Positions 8,943-17,857 of a DNA stretch of 64,000 nt are shown one piece after another. A program made the translations under genes and the position numbers. The stretch's first letter is position 1; every line of letters starts with the position of its first letter. This stretch comes from Acidobacteriota bacterium (GTDB lineage: Bacteria > Acidobacteriota > Terriglobia > Bryobacterales > Bryobacteraceae). The stretch spans positions 1 through 64,000 of the forward strand of contig JAFDVS010000003.1 in the NCBI GenBank assembly GCA_018268935.1, read 5' to 3'. A model generated the notes under the pieces. That model was not told the origin of the DNA. It did not search any database and was given only the letters and a program-made list of their open reading frames with translations.

Positions 8943-9592
8943 CGTTGTGCCCATGCCTCCCATCCGTCGATCCTGACGCCGCCGGAATTGACGAGAGCGC
9001 GCAGAACCGCAACCGTAAACACCGCTTCGACGGCCGCGACCGGAAGCTGCGTGACCGCGAAGACAGCGGCAAACCTGGCGAACGCCGCAGCCACTCCACC
9101 AGTAGCATCCGGATGGGCAAGGGCGAGTTGGAGCGATGTACAGGCGTAGGTGGCAAGCGAACCGATGGCGGTGGCAAGCATGATCGCCGGTTTATCGCCG
9201 AGGCCGCAGCGCAGGGCGAAGCGCCACAGCAGCCAGGTAGTCCATGGGCCGGCGATACCGAGCGAGAAGACATTGGCTCCGAGCGTGGTAAGGCCACCGT
9301 GCGCGGTGAGCAGGGCCTGAAAGAGCAGAACGATCAACGAGAGCGCCGGCATCACGGCAGGTCCCGCCAGCACCGTGCCGAGGGCCACACCGGTGGGATG
9401 CGAACTGCTGCCCGCCACCGACGGCAGTTTGAGGGCGGTGAGCGTGAACAGGTATCCGGCTGAGGCGGCCAGCAAGTACCGCTTGTCGCGCGAGGCGTTC
9501 AATTTCGAGACGGCATGCGCCAGGAACGGCGCCGAGGCGCAGGCCCAAGCGGCGCAATGAGTGAGCGGAAGAAACCCTTCGCTAATGTGCAT
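8939..9592 (-). CDS. cbiM: ECF cobalt importer substrate-binding membrane protein
   Basis: A 217-residue membrane protein. The start ATG 9592 gives the N-terminus MHISEGFLP. The invariant Met-His of CbiM/NikM forms the metal site with a further histidine, seen here in SSSHPTG near residue 65. The LGANVFSLGI stretch is also typical. It opens the four-gene overlapping unit cbiM-N-Q-O followed by the ferredoxin-like gene. It binds Co(II) at the outer face of the membrane. I see no riboswitch in the ~110 bp upstream, unlike many cbiM genes. Confidence 0.92.
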   Translation of the reverse strand: MHISEGFLPLTHCAAWACASAPFLAHAVSKLNASRDKRYLLAASAGYLFTLTALKLPSVAGSSSHPTGVALGTVLAGPAVMPALSLIVLLFQALLTAHGGLTTLGANVFSLGIAGPWTTWLLWRFALRCGLGDKPAIMLATAIGSLATYACTSLQLALAHPDATGGVAAAFARFAAVFAVTQLPVAAVEAVFTVAVLRALVNSGGVRIDGWEAWAQR

Positions 9593-9705
9593 AGCGGAGG
9601 CTTCAGGATAGGCGGAAGCGTCTCGATTCCGGATCGAAACCTTGCAGGCGGCCAGGCTCGGTCGATGAACGGAAGGAATGTCCGCGCGAACGGAGGGGCA
9701 GAAGG

Positions 9706-10754
9706 CTAGGGGAAAAGTCTCGGCAGGAACAACTCCAGGTGCTCTCGCCAGGTGGCCCAGGAATGCGCACCGCCGGTGAGGGCCCAGTGGATCGTCCTGC
9801 CGGTTTGGCGGAGATAATCGGCTACCTTTTCGGCGTGAGGGAGGAATTCGTCCTCCCGTCCGCAGGCGAGCCAAAACACCGGCTCGGGGAGTATCTTCCG
9901 CTGGGGGGGCCACGCTTGGCGCAAGGCGGGACCTGCGGGCACGTCACCGGGCGCGCTGAATGCCGCCACGGCGCTGAGGTCCGCCGGCCGCCGCGCGGCA
10001 AGGTGAAGAGCCTGCACGCCCCCCATTGAGGCGCCGGCAATGGCGCGCTGAGACGGCCTGGACGAAGCGTGGTAGTTTCTTTCGGCGAGGGGCATGATGT
10101 GATTGCGGAGGTCGGCTGCCAGGGCATCCAGGTTCCTGGCGCGCGTGGAAACGTCGAGCGACGGGTAGGGGTGGCCGTCGGGCATGACCAGCAGCATCGG
10201 CTTGGCGCGCCTTTCGGCAACGAGGCGGTCGAGGATCTCGCCGGCTTGGCCAAGTTCAAGCCAATCGCGATCGGAGTCGGAGGACCCGTGCAGCAGGTAG
10301 AGCACCGGCCACGGCCCACGGCGCTTTTCGTAGCCGGCAGGAGTGTAGACATGAAGGCGCCGCAAACCGCCGCCGCTGCCGCGGTACACGTGGACATGCG
10401 CGACGCCGCGCGGTTCGGATAAGGGCGGGCCTGGGATGCGGAGGATGCTGCTCAGCCCGGGGAATCCGTTCTTGACCTGACGATTTCGCGGATCGGCCAC
10501 ACGCAGGCCGTCCACCCAAAAGCAATAGAGGTAAGCGCCGGGGTTGAGAGCCGGCACGTGAGCGACCAGGCGCCGGCGCTCGATCCGCGCGTCATTGCAA
10601 CCGGTGCGCCGCTGGGCATCCAGTCTCCCCAGAGCGAGACGGATGAAGCGCGCGGTGCGTCAAGGACGAAGGTCACCGAGCGGTCCGGGTGAATCTCGGG
10701 CGCTGTCCAGAGCGGGGCAGCCGCGGCGGCGATTGCCAACTGCACCCACAGCAT
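9706..10754 (-). pseudogene. Enterochelin-esterase-like hydrolase, frameshifted
   Basis: The body (9706-10557) is an alpha/beta hydrolase of the Esterase-D/enterochelin esterase group. It shows LHVYTPAGYEK, LYLLHGSSDSDRDW, the nucleophile motif GASMGG, and a late His in GGAHSWATW. Its N-terminal immunoglobulin-like domain (APEIHPDRSVTFVLDAP, WGDWMPSG) and signal-like start (ATG 10754) lie in another frame. The frames meet near 10555-10562, at ACGTGC, where one base appears to be missing. Such enzymes are normally about 350 residues and exported. Either the gene is broken or this is a sequencing error. A shorter restart at GTG 10557 would lose the first domain. Confidence 0.75.
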
Positions 10755-10756
10755 GG

Positions 10757-10930
10757 TTATTCCGATCGCAGCGCGATCGTCGGACTGGTGCACGACGCCC
10801 GCCAGGCGGGGAGCGCAAACGCAGTGAGCGCCGCCTCCGCCGTCAGGATGAGCGCGGACGCGCAGGCCATGGGATGGTACGCCGTCACCCCGTACAAAAC
10901 GCGATCCAGGAGTTCGGCCTGGTCTGTGCG
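10757..10930 (-). pseudogene. C-terminal remnant of an ADOP/MacB-type permease
   Basis: Minus-strand translation gives LLDRVLYGVTAYHP, then a hydrophobic stretch (SALILTAEAALTAFALP) and the ending AWRASCTSPTIALRSE plus stop. This is the standard C-terminal signature of ADOP permeases (a GVTA-DP loop, last helix, then PAWRASRVDPxxALR). No start codon or upstream permease sequence precedes it; the LytTR gene lies only 18 bp away. It is read as a deletion leftover. Confidence 0.7.
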
Positions 10931-10947
10931 GGCTCACATGCGGCTCC

Positions 10948-11706
10948 TTATGCGTGCACGACTTCGCGGATGGTGTGGGCCTGGCGTTTGCTGACAATCA
11001 ACTCAAGGTCGTTGGACATCGTCACTAGCCAGCGCTGGCTTGAAAGTGTACTCATCTTGCGGACATGGTCGACGTTGATGAGCGTGCTGCGGTGGATCCT
11101 CCGGAATTGCGCGCCTTCGAAACGCTTGGCCAGTTCCTGCAGGGTGTGGCCGGCCAGGTAGCGCTTCTTCCCCGTGATGATCCAGACCAGTTCTCCCTCG
11201 GCACGGAAAGCGAGTACGTCGTCGAGATCCAAAAGAAAGTACTCGTCACCCTTCTTGCCCACCACACGACGGCGGCTATTGGGGGTGGCGGCAGCTTCGA
11301 GTGTGCGGGCTACGGCCTCAGCCGTTCCGGCTGGATGTTTGATGGACGCGCGGGCCTTGTCAATCGCGACGCGGAGCCGTTCCTGCCGCACCGGCTTCAA
11401 CAAGTAGTCGGCTGCGCCGGCATCGAAGGCGCGCAGGGCGTGCTGGTCGAACGCCGTCACGAAAAGGACGGCAGGCGGCAGCACGGACAGGCGGCGAAGC
11501 ACCTCGAAACCGTCGCACCCCGGCATTTGAATGTCGAGTAAGACGAGATCCGGCCGCTGCGTGTTGATGAGTTCGATAGCAGCCTTGCCGTTCTCCGCCT
11601 GCCCGATCAAGGCGACGCCAGGAATCTCGGAGAGTTCCTCCACGAGAATATGGCGGGCCACCGGTTCGTCATCGACAAGCACCGTGCGAAGGATAGAATC
11701 GCGCAC
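10948..11706 (-). CDS. LytTR-family response regulator
   Basis: A 252-residue cytoplasmic regulator. The receiver domain (about residues 6-120) has VLVDDEP, the phosphoacceptor aspartate in LVLLDIQMPG near residue 57, and the conserved KP in YLLKPVRQ. The LytTR DNA-binding domain (about residues 145-250) includes FRRIHRSTLINVDHV. It would normally pair with a LytS/YehU-type histidine kinase, but none is adjacent. The 184 bp upstream hold only fragmentary coding-like sequence. It sits between two ADOP permease sequences, one intact and one decayed, so it may once have controlled such a transporter. Confidence 0.93.
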   Translation of the reverse strand: MRDSILRTVLVDDEPVARHILVEELSEIPGVALIGQAENGKAAIELINTQRPDLVLLDIQMPGCDGFEVLRRLSVLPPAVLFVTAFDQHALRAFDAGAADYLLKPVRQERLRVAIDKARASIKHPAGTAEAVARTLEAAATPNSRRRVVGKKGDEYFLLDLDDVLAFRAEGELVWIITGKKRYLAGHTLQELAKRFEGAQFRRIHRSTLINVDHVRKMSTLSSQRWLVTMSNDLELIVSKRQAHTIREVVHA

Positions 11707-11890
11707 CCCACTGTTGTACTGCGAAGCAGTGCGCCATCCGACGGGAATCGCGCCAGCGGCCCAGTCAGAACGGCCAGCGGGCGCTTCCCGCAGTTGAATG
11801 GGTGGTTCGTTTATTGCCAGAGGCGCGGCTTATCGAGCTTCCACGCGAACGTGCGCCGTCTGCTCCAGAGGGACTTGCAGGCTGCACCGC

Positions 11891-14335
11891 TTATTCTTCT
11901 CGCAGCGCGATGACCGGGTCCACCCGCGACGCGCTCGCGGCAGGCAGCAGGCAGGCTAACCCCGCTGTCACTAACACCGCGGCAACTACCGTGACTATCG
12001 TCGCAGCGTCGTGCGCCGGCACGCCGAACAACAACCCATGGAGCACGGGACTCAGCAGTAGCGTCAACCCGACGCCGGCCGCCAGTCCCAGGGCCGTCAA
12101 CCGCATGCCCCTGCCCAGCACCCAACCCACAACGTTGCCGCGGTCCGCTCCAATAGCGAGCCGGATGCCGATCTCTTTGCGCTGCTGCGCCACCAGATAA
12201 CTCATCACCCCGAACAAGCCGGAGAGCGCCAGCAGCAGGGCCAAGCCAGCGAATACAGCGAGAATCGCGCCCCACAGCCGCCGGCGCCAGATGCTTTCGC
12301 TCACCAAAGACTCCATCGTGTTGATGCGCTCGATAGCGATATCCGGACTTGCCGTCTGAATCACCTGTTTGATGCGTGGCAGAAGTGAAGCCGGATCCGC
12401 GGCCGTGCGGATGAGGTACGAGATGCCGGGACCGGGATACTGCCGGTATGACCAGTACACCTCATAGCCGGGCTCAGTCTCCGCCGCGTTGAAACGGACA
12501 CTGCCTGCTACGCCAATCACCGTGGACCAGGGGTCATAGTCCTGGTCGATGCCAAAGCGAATCTTCTGCCCCACTGCGCTTTCGCCTGGAAACAGTGTCT
12601 CCGCGACTCGCTTACTAACAATGACCACCGGCGGCGAACCGATCTTGTCGTTCTCGTTGAAGTCTCTACCTTCGAGCAGCGGCACGCCCATAGTGCCTAG
12701 TGCCCCGGGCATGATGTCGGCTCCCCTGAAGGGGAGCCGGAAGGCCTGATCCCTTGTGGCGCGGCGCAGGGTGTAGAGTTCAGCCTGCGGGCGTTGCTCC
12801 GAGGTTCCCGCGAAGGGAACGGTGTGGCTGCCGCTCGCGCTCACGACGCCGGGAATCTCTTCGAGCGCCAGTTGCACGCGGCGGTAGACATCGCAGTACG
12901 CACGCACGGCGGACTCTTTGATGACGTTTGGAACGAAGTGCCCGGAGCGCACCACCACCAGATTATCGACGCGCAGGCCCGGGTCCATGCCGACTGCTTT
13001 CTGAAACGACCGGACCATGAGGCCCGCGCCCGCCAGCAGCACCAGCGACAGCGCAATCTCCGCCACCACCAACGCCCGGCGAATCCACGCGGCCGCTGTT
13101 CGCCCCTGGCTTGACCCGCGCGCCCCGTGCTTCAACACCTCATTGAGATTCGCGCGCATCTGATGGGCCGCGGGCGCCAGCATCGCCACCACCGCCGTGC
13201 CCACGGCCGCGGTAATGGCAAAGCCGAGCACGCGATAGTCAATCACGAGCCGCATCCAGCCCGGCACGTCGGACGGAAGCAGGAGGAGAAAGGCGCGAGT
13301 GGCCACCGCGGCCAGCGCAACGCCGGAGGCCGCACCCAGCAGACTGAGCAGAAGCGCCTCGGCGAGCAACTGCCAGACCAGAGGCCACGGGCCAGACCCG
13401 AGCGCCAAGCGGACCACGGTTTCGCGCTCTCGCGCCACCGACCGCGCCATCATCAGATTCGCCACGTTGAGGCAACCGAGCAGCAGCAGGAGAGCGGCGG
13501 CGCCGCCCACCAGATGAACGTACGGCTTGACCTGCCCGGCCTCGGCATCGCGCAGCGACCTGACCCGGCCGTGCGCATCGAGATTCTGCTCCGGGTGTTC
13601 GCGGCGCAGCGCGGCGGCGATCGAGGCCACGGACGCGTGAGCCTGCTCCACCGACACGCCATCTTTGAGCCGCGCGATGACGGTATGCAGCCGGGCGTCA
13701 CGCCGCTTCCACCAACTGTCCTTGTAGGCGGCGTAGCGGGCCATGATCGGCACCCACACCTGGCTGCGGTCCGGGAACGCAAATCCGGGCGGCATCACAC
13801 CGATCACCTCATAGCTCTGCCCGCGCAACTGAATGGTCTGACCGAGCGCATCGGGTCTGGCTCCGAACAATTCGTGCCAAAGGCCATGGCCGATGACAGC
13901 CTTCAGCACGGGTCCGCCGAGCACATCCTCCTCGCGCGTGAAAACGCGTCCAAGCGCCGGATTCACGCCGAGCAGTGAGAACACGTCCGCTGAAGCAAAC
14001 GTCATGTGAACGGCGATCGCCGGTCCGCGCCCCGTCAACTGGTTTGACCAACTCATGTACGCCGCCATGGACTGGAACGCCTGATTGCGCCGGCGGTAGT
14101 CGTCGAAGTCGTACAGAGAGACACCCAGCGAGGAGCCCTTGTCTTTCGGGTTGACGGTTTCCACACGGACCAGCCGTTCTGGTTCGGCGTATGGGAATGG
14201 CCGCAGCAGCGCCGCGTCGAACAGGCTGAAGACGGCCGTCGCGGCGCCGATGGTGAGGGCGATGGTGGCGATCACAATCGCGGAGAATCCGGGTTGATGG
14301 ATCGCGTGGCGGAGAGCATGGCGCAGGTAGGACAT
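11891..14335 (-). CDS. MacB-like ABC permease of the ADOP type
   Basis: An 814-residue inner-membrane protein with the duplicated FtsX layout: helix near residue 20, MacB periplasmic domain (about 45-240), three helices (about 275-385), a second periplasmic domain, and C-terminal helices ending PAASASRVDPVIALREE. Two FtsX cores in one chain is the ADOP pattern seen mainly in Acidobacteriota. There is no ATPase in the same protein or next door, so a partner must be encoded elsewhere. It begins 12 bp after the TonB receptor stop, so it is probably the last gene of that unit. Export of a small molecule or lipoprotein is possible; the substrate is unknown. Confidence 0.9.
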   Translation of the reverse strand: MSYLRHALRHAIHQPGFSAIVIATIALTIGAATAVFSLFDAALLRPFPYAEPERLVRVETVNPKDKGSSLGVSLYDFDDYRRRNQAFQSMAAYMSWSNQLTGRGPAIAVHMTFASADVFSLLGVNPALGRVFTREEDVLGGPVLKAVIGHGLWHELFGARPDALGQTIQLRGQSYEVIGVMPPGFAFPDRSQVWVPIMARYAAYKDSWWKRRDARLHTVIARLKDGVSVEQAHASVASIAAALRREHPEQNLDAHGRVRSLRDAEAGQVKPYVHLVGGAAALLLLLGCLNVANLMMARSVARERETVVRLALGSGPWPLVWQLLAEALLLSLLGAASGVALAAVATRAFLLLLPSDVPGWMRLVIDYRVLGFAITAAVGTAVVAMLAPAAHQMRANLNEVLKHGARGSSQGRTAAAWIRRALVVAEIALSLVLLAGAGLMVRSFQKAVGMDPGLRVDNLVVVRSGHFVPNVIKESAVRAYCDVYRRVQLALEEIPGVVSASGSHTVPFAGTSEQRPQAELYTLRRATRDQAFRLPFRGADIMPGALGTMGVPLLEGRDFNENDKIGSPPVVIVSKRVAETLFPGESAVGQKIRFGIDQDYDPWSTVIGVAGSVRFNAAETEPGYEVYWSYRQYPGPGISYLIRTAADPASLLPRIKQVIQTASPDIAIERINTMESLVSESIWRRRLWGAILAVFAGLALLLALSGLFGVMSYLVAQQRKEIGIRLAIGADRGNVVGWVLGRGMRLTALGLAAGVGLTLLLSPVLHGLLFGVPAHDAATIVTVVAAVLVTAGLACLLPAASASRVDPVIALREE

Positions 14336-14347
14336 GATGAGCGCTCC

Positions 14348-16651
14348 TCAGAACTTGTAGCGGACTTGAATGGAGATCCGTCTGGGAACGCCTGGATTTC
14401 CGGCATCCTGCGCGGAGAAGTCATCGGCGATGTAGTACCGATCGGTCAGGTTCGTCCCCGAAAAGACCGTTTGAACCGGCCCCACACGGAAGCTGAGCGA
14501 CGCGTGGATAAGGGTGTAGGACGGCAGGATTTGTGAGGCGATCACATTATCGCGGAGCGGGCGCGCCCCTACATGCGCCACGCCGGCATTCCACGCAAAC
14601 CGGCGCCACGCCCATGTCACACCCGATCCGGCAATGTGCCGCGGGCTCATTCGCAAGCGGTTGCCGCTGAAGTTGGTGGTGGGCGTCGGGCGGAACTCGA
14701 TGTGTCTGGCGTTGTGGAAAGCGTAATTGCCGTAGGTGGACAGTCCGGCGGGCAACAGCGCTCGCAACTCGGACTCGAAGCCGCGGACACGCGTGGTCGC
14801 ATTGACGAAGATGAAGTCCTCGGGGCCGGAACGGAAGGAGCGCTGCCCGTCGATTTTCCTCATGTTGAATACGGACGCCTGTGCGTCGATGGCCCGGTGG
14901 CGGAGCCGCAGGCCAGCTTCGACGTTCCGCGTCACTTCGGGCCGAAGAAGCTGCGGCACCACGACGTTATTCAACGTGTTCAGGCCAGGCAACTGCGGGC
15001 GAAACCCCTCGGCAAAGTTGCCGAACGCCAACAGGTCGACAGACTCCCGCCGCAACAGAGCCACGTCGCCGCCGATGCGGGGGCTGAACCGGGATGCGCT
15101 GAACGGCGCCCGCACCCCTGTGTCGCTGCGCGACAGAGTCTGATCGAATGAGTCAATGCGCAGGCCGCCGAGAATGCCAATGCGCTTCCAGACGAAGTGG
15201 TGCTGGGCGAAGAAGCTGGTCACGTCCTGGTTGAAGTAGCTGACGACGGAGGGCCCGCGAACCCCGCGCGGATCCGAGGCCGCATTGGTTACCGGCCGGT
15301 TGTAGTCCGGGCCGCGATAGGTGGGCGCCGCAGTGAACGTGGGTGACGACTGGTCGAAGTTGCCCCAGTCGAACGTCAGGCCGGCTGTGAATGAGTTCCG
15401 GCGCGACGCCGATCCCGCATCCCACTGCAGCATGGTTTCGTTGAGGTAGGAGTCCTGGCGTGTCAGGTTCTCCGAGTATCCCTTCGTCACCGCGGCAGGC
15501 GGCGGCACGATCGTAATGCCCCCCTGAAACAGGCGGTCGTAACGATTGAAGTTGAACGAGTTCGAAAGTAGGACCCGGCTCGACAACTGGGAGTCTGCCT
15601 TGGCGCTGGCCGAGTGCAGTTCACCGTCCATGTAAACGCCTGGGATCCCGAAATTGTCGCGGCGTGTGATGCCAAACATCGGCCGGCCATTCATGAGCGG
15701 AACGATCGACCCGCGTCCGGCGCGCACGTCGCTGCCGAGATAGGTGAATCGTAGGTTCAACAAAGGCGAAAATGCGTGATCGCCACTGACGGTGAGAAAG
15801 TTGTTGTCGCGTCCGGCGCCTTGTTGATAGCCGTTTGACCGCGATGCGACTCCCGCGGCCGCGACCCGGCCGCGCCGTGTGGGAACGTGGATTCCACCTT
15901 GGGCTTCATTGGTTCCGAAACTTGCGCGCGTATAGGCGAGTTCACCGGATAGCCTGGGCCCCGTTGGCGGAAGCGTATAGAACTGCATCGCGCCACCGAT
16001 CGCGCTCCGCCCATGCATCGCGGACGCCGATCCTTTCACGAACTCGACCCCCTGGAGAGCCGTGACGGGAATCATGGCGAGATCCGCGCTTCCGTTCAAC
16101 TGCCGCAGCGGCACGCCATCAACCAAAGTCAGCACGTCGGCGGTGTCGCGCAGACCACGTGTCGTGACGCGAGTAAAGAAGTTGCCCTGTGTGCCATGCT
16201 GAAGCCCGGCGACGGTGCGAAGCGCCTCGTCAAACGATGCCGCGGCTGTGTCGCGGAGTTCAGGCCGTGCGACCGCGGTCACCAGAAACGGAACTCGCAA
16301 GGAGTCCTCGCGAGTCTTGCTGGCGGTTTCGATCACGCTCACGGCCGGGGCGAGATCGAGTTGAAAATCGCGCGTAACGGGCGCCGTGAAATCGCCTTCG
16401 GCTTCCCGCAGCCTGAGCCCGTCGGCCACGGCGGTGATGCGATACCGGCCCGCGGGCAGGCCGCCGATACGATAACGGCCGGACTCGCCGGAACGGACCG
16501 TGCGCCGTACCGGCCCGTGGACGTCAACGGCCGCCCCGTCCACGGGCAACCCCTGCGGGTCGCGAATGGTTCCCTCGATCGTGACGCTTGTTTGCGAAGC
16601 CGCCGGCCACACTCCGAGGACGGCCAGCAGAAAGATTCGGAAGGGTGACAT
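14348..16651 (-). CDS. TonB-dependent outer-membrane receptor with carboxypeptidase-regulatory N-domain
   Basis: A 767-residue receptor. It has a signal peptide (cleavage near AASQT), a CarboxypepD_reg-like beta domain (about residues 22-105), a plug (about 115-235; TLVDGVPLR, VEFVKGSASAMHGRSAIGG) and a beta-barrel ending in the aromatic residue F (VRYKF). The size and the plug style fit siderophore or metal-chelate receptors rather than glycan receptors. Its ATG overlaps the stop of the PepSY gene (TAATG), so the two are coupled. Gene order COG0523 GTPase, PepSY protein, receptor suggests scarce-metal uptake (Zn, Fe or Co). Ligand unknown. Confidence 0.88.
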   Translation of the reverse strand: MSPFRIFLLAVLGVWPAASQTSVTIEGTIRDPQGLPVDGAAVDVHGPVRRTVRSGESGRYRIGGLPAGRYRITAVADGLRLREAEGDFTAPVTRDFQLDLAPAVSVIETASKTREDSLRVPFLVTAVARPELRDTAAASFDEALRTVAGLQHGTQGNFFTRVTTRGLRDTADVLTLVDGVPLRQLNGSADLAMIPVTALQGVEFVKGSASAMHGRSAIGGAMQFYTLPPTGPRLSGELAYTRASFGTNEAQGGIHVPTRRGRVAAAGVASRSNGYQQGAGRDNNFLTVSGDHAFSPLLNLRFTYLGSDVRAGRGSIVPLMNGRPMFGITRRDNFGIPGVYMDGELHSASAKADSQLSSRVLLSNSFNFNRYDRLFQGGITIVPPPAAVTKGYSENLTRQDSYLNETMLQWDAGSASRRNSFTAGLTFDWGNFDQSSPTFTAAPTYRGPDYNRPVTNAASDPRGVRGPSVVSYFNQDVTSFFAQHHFVWKRIGILGGLRIDSFDQTLSRSDTGVRAPFSASRFSPRIGGDVALLRRESVDLLAFGNFAEGFRPQLPGLNTLNNVVVPQLLRPEVTRNVEAGLRLRHRAIDAQASVFNMRKIDGQRSFRSGPEDFIFVNATTRVRGFESELRALLPAGLSTYGNYAFHNARHIEFRPTPTTNFSGNRLRMSPRHIAGSGVTWAWRRFAWNAGVAHVGARPLRDNVIASQILPSYTLIHASLSFRVGPVQTVFSGTNLTDRYYIADDFSAQDAGNPGVPRRISIQVRYKF

Positions 16652-17841
16652 TAGACCTCGAAGGGAGTGGCGGACGGAACCACGGCAACGCGACGCAACC
16701 TTTTCGACAGCGAGCGGTTCCAGTACATGAGAAAGCCAGTGACCGTGAGGATGGCGGGGGCCAGGCCGGCGGCCAGATAGAGGATCATGACGCCGTAGTA
16801 GGCGAGGCGATTCCAGCGTCCGCCGAAACGGCCGAAGTGAAACGGGTACATCAGCAGTGCGGTTTGAGAGGCCAGGTTGACCTGCGAGAACCGCGCGCTG
16901 CGGAGAACTTCGCCCGTGCCCGGCTCAAGGTATACCCAGTTCAGCCCGATGCGGTGCCAGTCGTGTTCCTCCTTGGTCCGGATGGAGAAGGGATCGCCGG
17001 CCTTTTTCGGAAATGCCAGGGAAACGAAGCTCGATCCGGGCTGTGCCCGCAACGCCTTGCCGATCATTTGTTCCAGGGGCGGACTGGCGGAGTTCCAGGT
17101 AGTGGCGGCGCGCGGGCTGGCCGGGACGGACACTCGGGTAACCGTCTGGATGACTGACTTGTAAAGATCGGGAAAGGAAAAGAACATGCCAGTGAAAGCG
17201 ATGACAAGGACATCCGCGCTTGCATAGAAGCCGGTGACTTTGTGCCAGTCGTAATTCCGGCGCTGCCAGCGCGCGCCACGCAGGAAGGAGAAGCCGGATC
17301 GCCACCGGGGCAGGCCGGGCCACCAGACGATCAATCCGGAGAGACTGAGAATGACCGCCGCCAACCCGACGAATCCGTTGAGGAACATTCCTGTGTTTCC
17401 GAGCAGGAGTTTGGCGTGGAGTTCGAAGAACCACTGCATCCACTTGGAGTGATAATCCTCTTGTCCGGTGATGAGGCCGGTGTAGGGGTCAATGAAGGTG
17501 TGAATACGATGACCCTCGGGAGAATTCGTCCAGAAGTTCATGCCCGTGTCCGGCCCGCCATCCCAACTCACCGAGGACAACTGGTCCGCGGGGCGGTTGG
17601 CGCGTATGCGGGCGGTCAACTCGTCGAGGCTGAGCCGCTCGTGCCGTGGCGTAACGTAGGCCGTTCCGGGAACCGTCATCCGGTTCAGTTCATACCTGAA
17701 GACGACGATAGAGCCGGTGACGGAGACAAGCGCGAGCAGCGGCCCGAGCAAGAGCGCCAGCCAGAGATGAAGCCGGAAAGTCCATCCTCGCCAAGCGCTG
17801 GCGCGGGGAGCATAGAGGAAGCTTTTGCGGGTGGGGCTCAT
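16651..17841 (-). CDS. PepSY-associated transmembrane protein (putative ferric-chelate reductase type)
   Basis: A 396-residue membrane protein with four main helices. The first is LWLALLLGPLLALVSVTGSIVVF near residue 30, the paired helices FLNGFVGLAAVILSLSGLIVWW and FYASADVLVIAFTGMFFSF are central, and the last is near residue 360. Histidines at helix edges (FRLHLWL, ELHAKLLLGN, YDWHKVTGFY) match the PiuB/PepSY_TM family. I chose ATG 17841 (MSPTRKSF) because it lies 16 bp after the previous stop; the longer frame is shadow. The family is linked to periplasmic metal-siderophore reduction downstream of TonB receptors, as encoded next. Confidence 0.85.
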   Translation of the reverse strand: MSPTRKSFLYAPRASAWRGWTFRLHLWLALLLGPLLALVSVTGSIVVFRYELNRMTVPGTAYVTPRHERLSLDELTARIRANRPADQLSSVSWDGGPDTGMNFWTNSPEGHRIHTFIDPYTGLITGQEDYHSKWMQWFFELHAKLLLGNTGMFLNGFVGLAAVILSLSGLIVWWPGLPRWRSGFSFLRGARWQRRNYDWHKVTGFYASADVLVIAFTGMFFSFPDLYKSVIQTVTRVSVPASPRAATTWNSASPPLEQMIGKALRAQPGSSFVSLAFPKKAGDPFSIRTKEEHDWHRIGLNWVYLEPGTGEVLRSARFSQVNLASQTALLMYPFHFGRFGGRWNRLAYYGVMILYLAAGLAPAILTVTGFLMYWNRSLSKRLRRVAVVPSATPFEV

Positions 17842-17857
17842 GAAAGCGGCAAGTGAC

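Noticed and set aside
11707..11890. Possible protein remnants between LytTR and ADOP genes
   Set aside because: Short pieces such as WKLDKPRLWQ end in stops, but none could be matched to a family, so no pseudogene is claimed.
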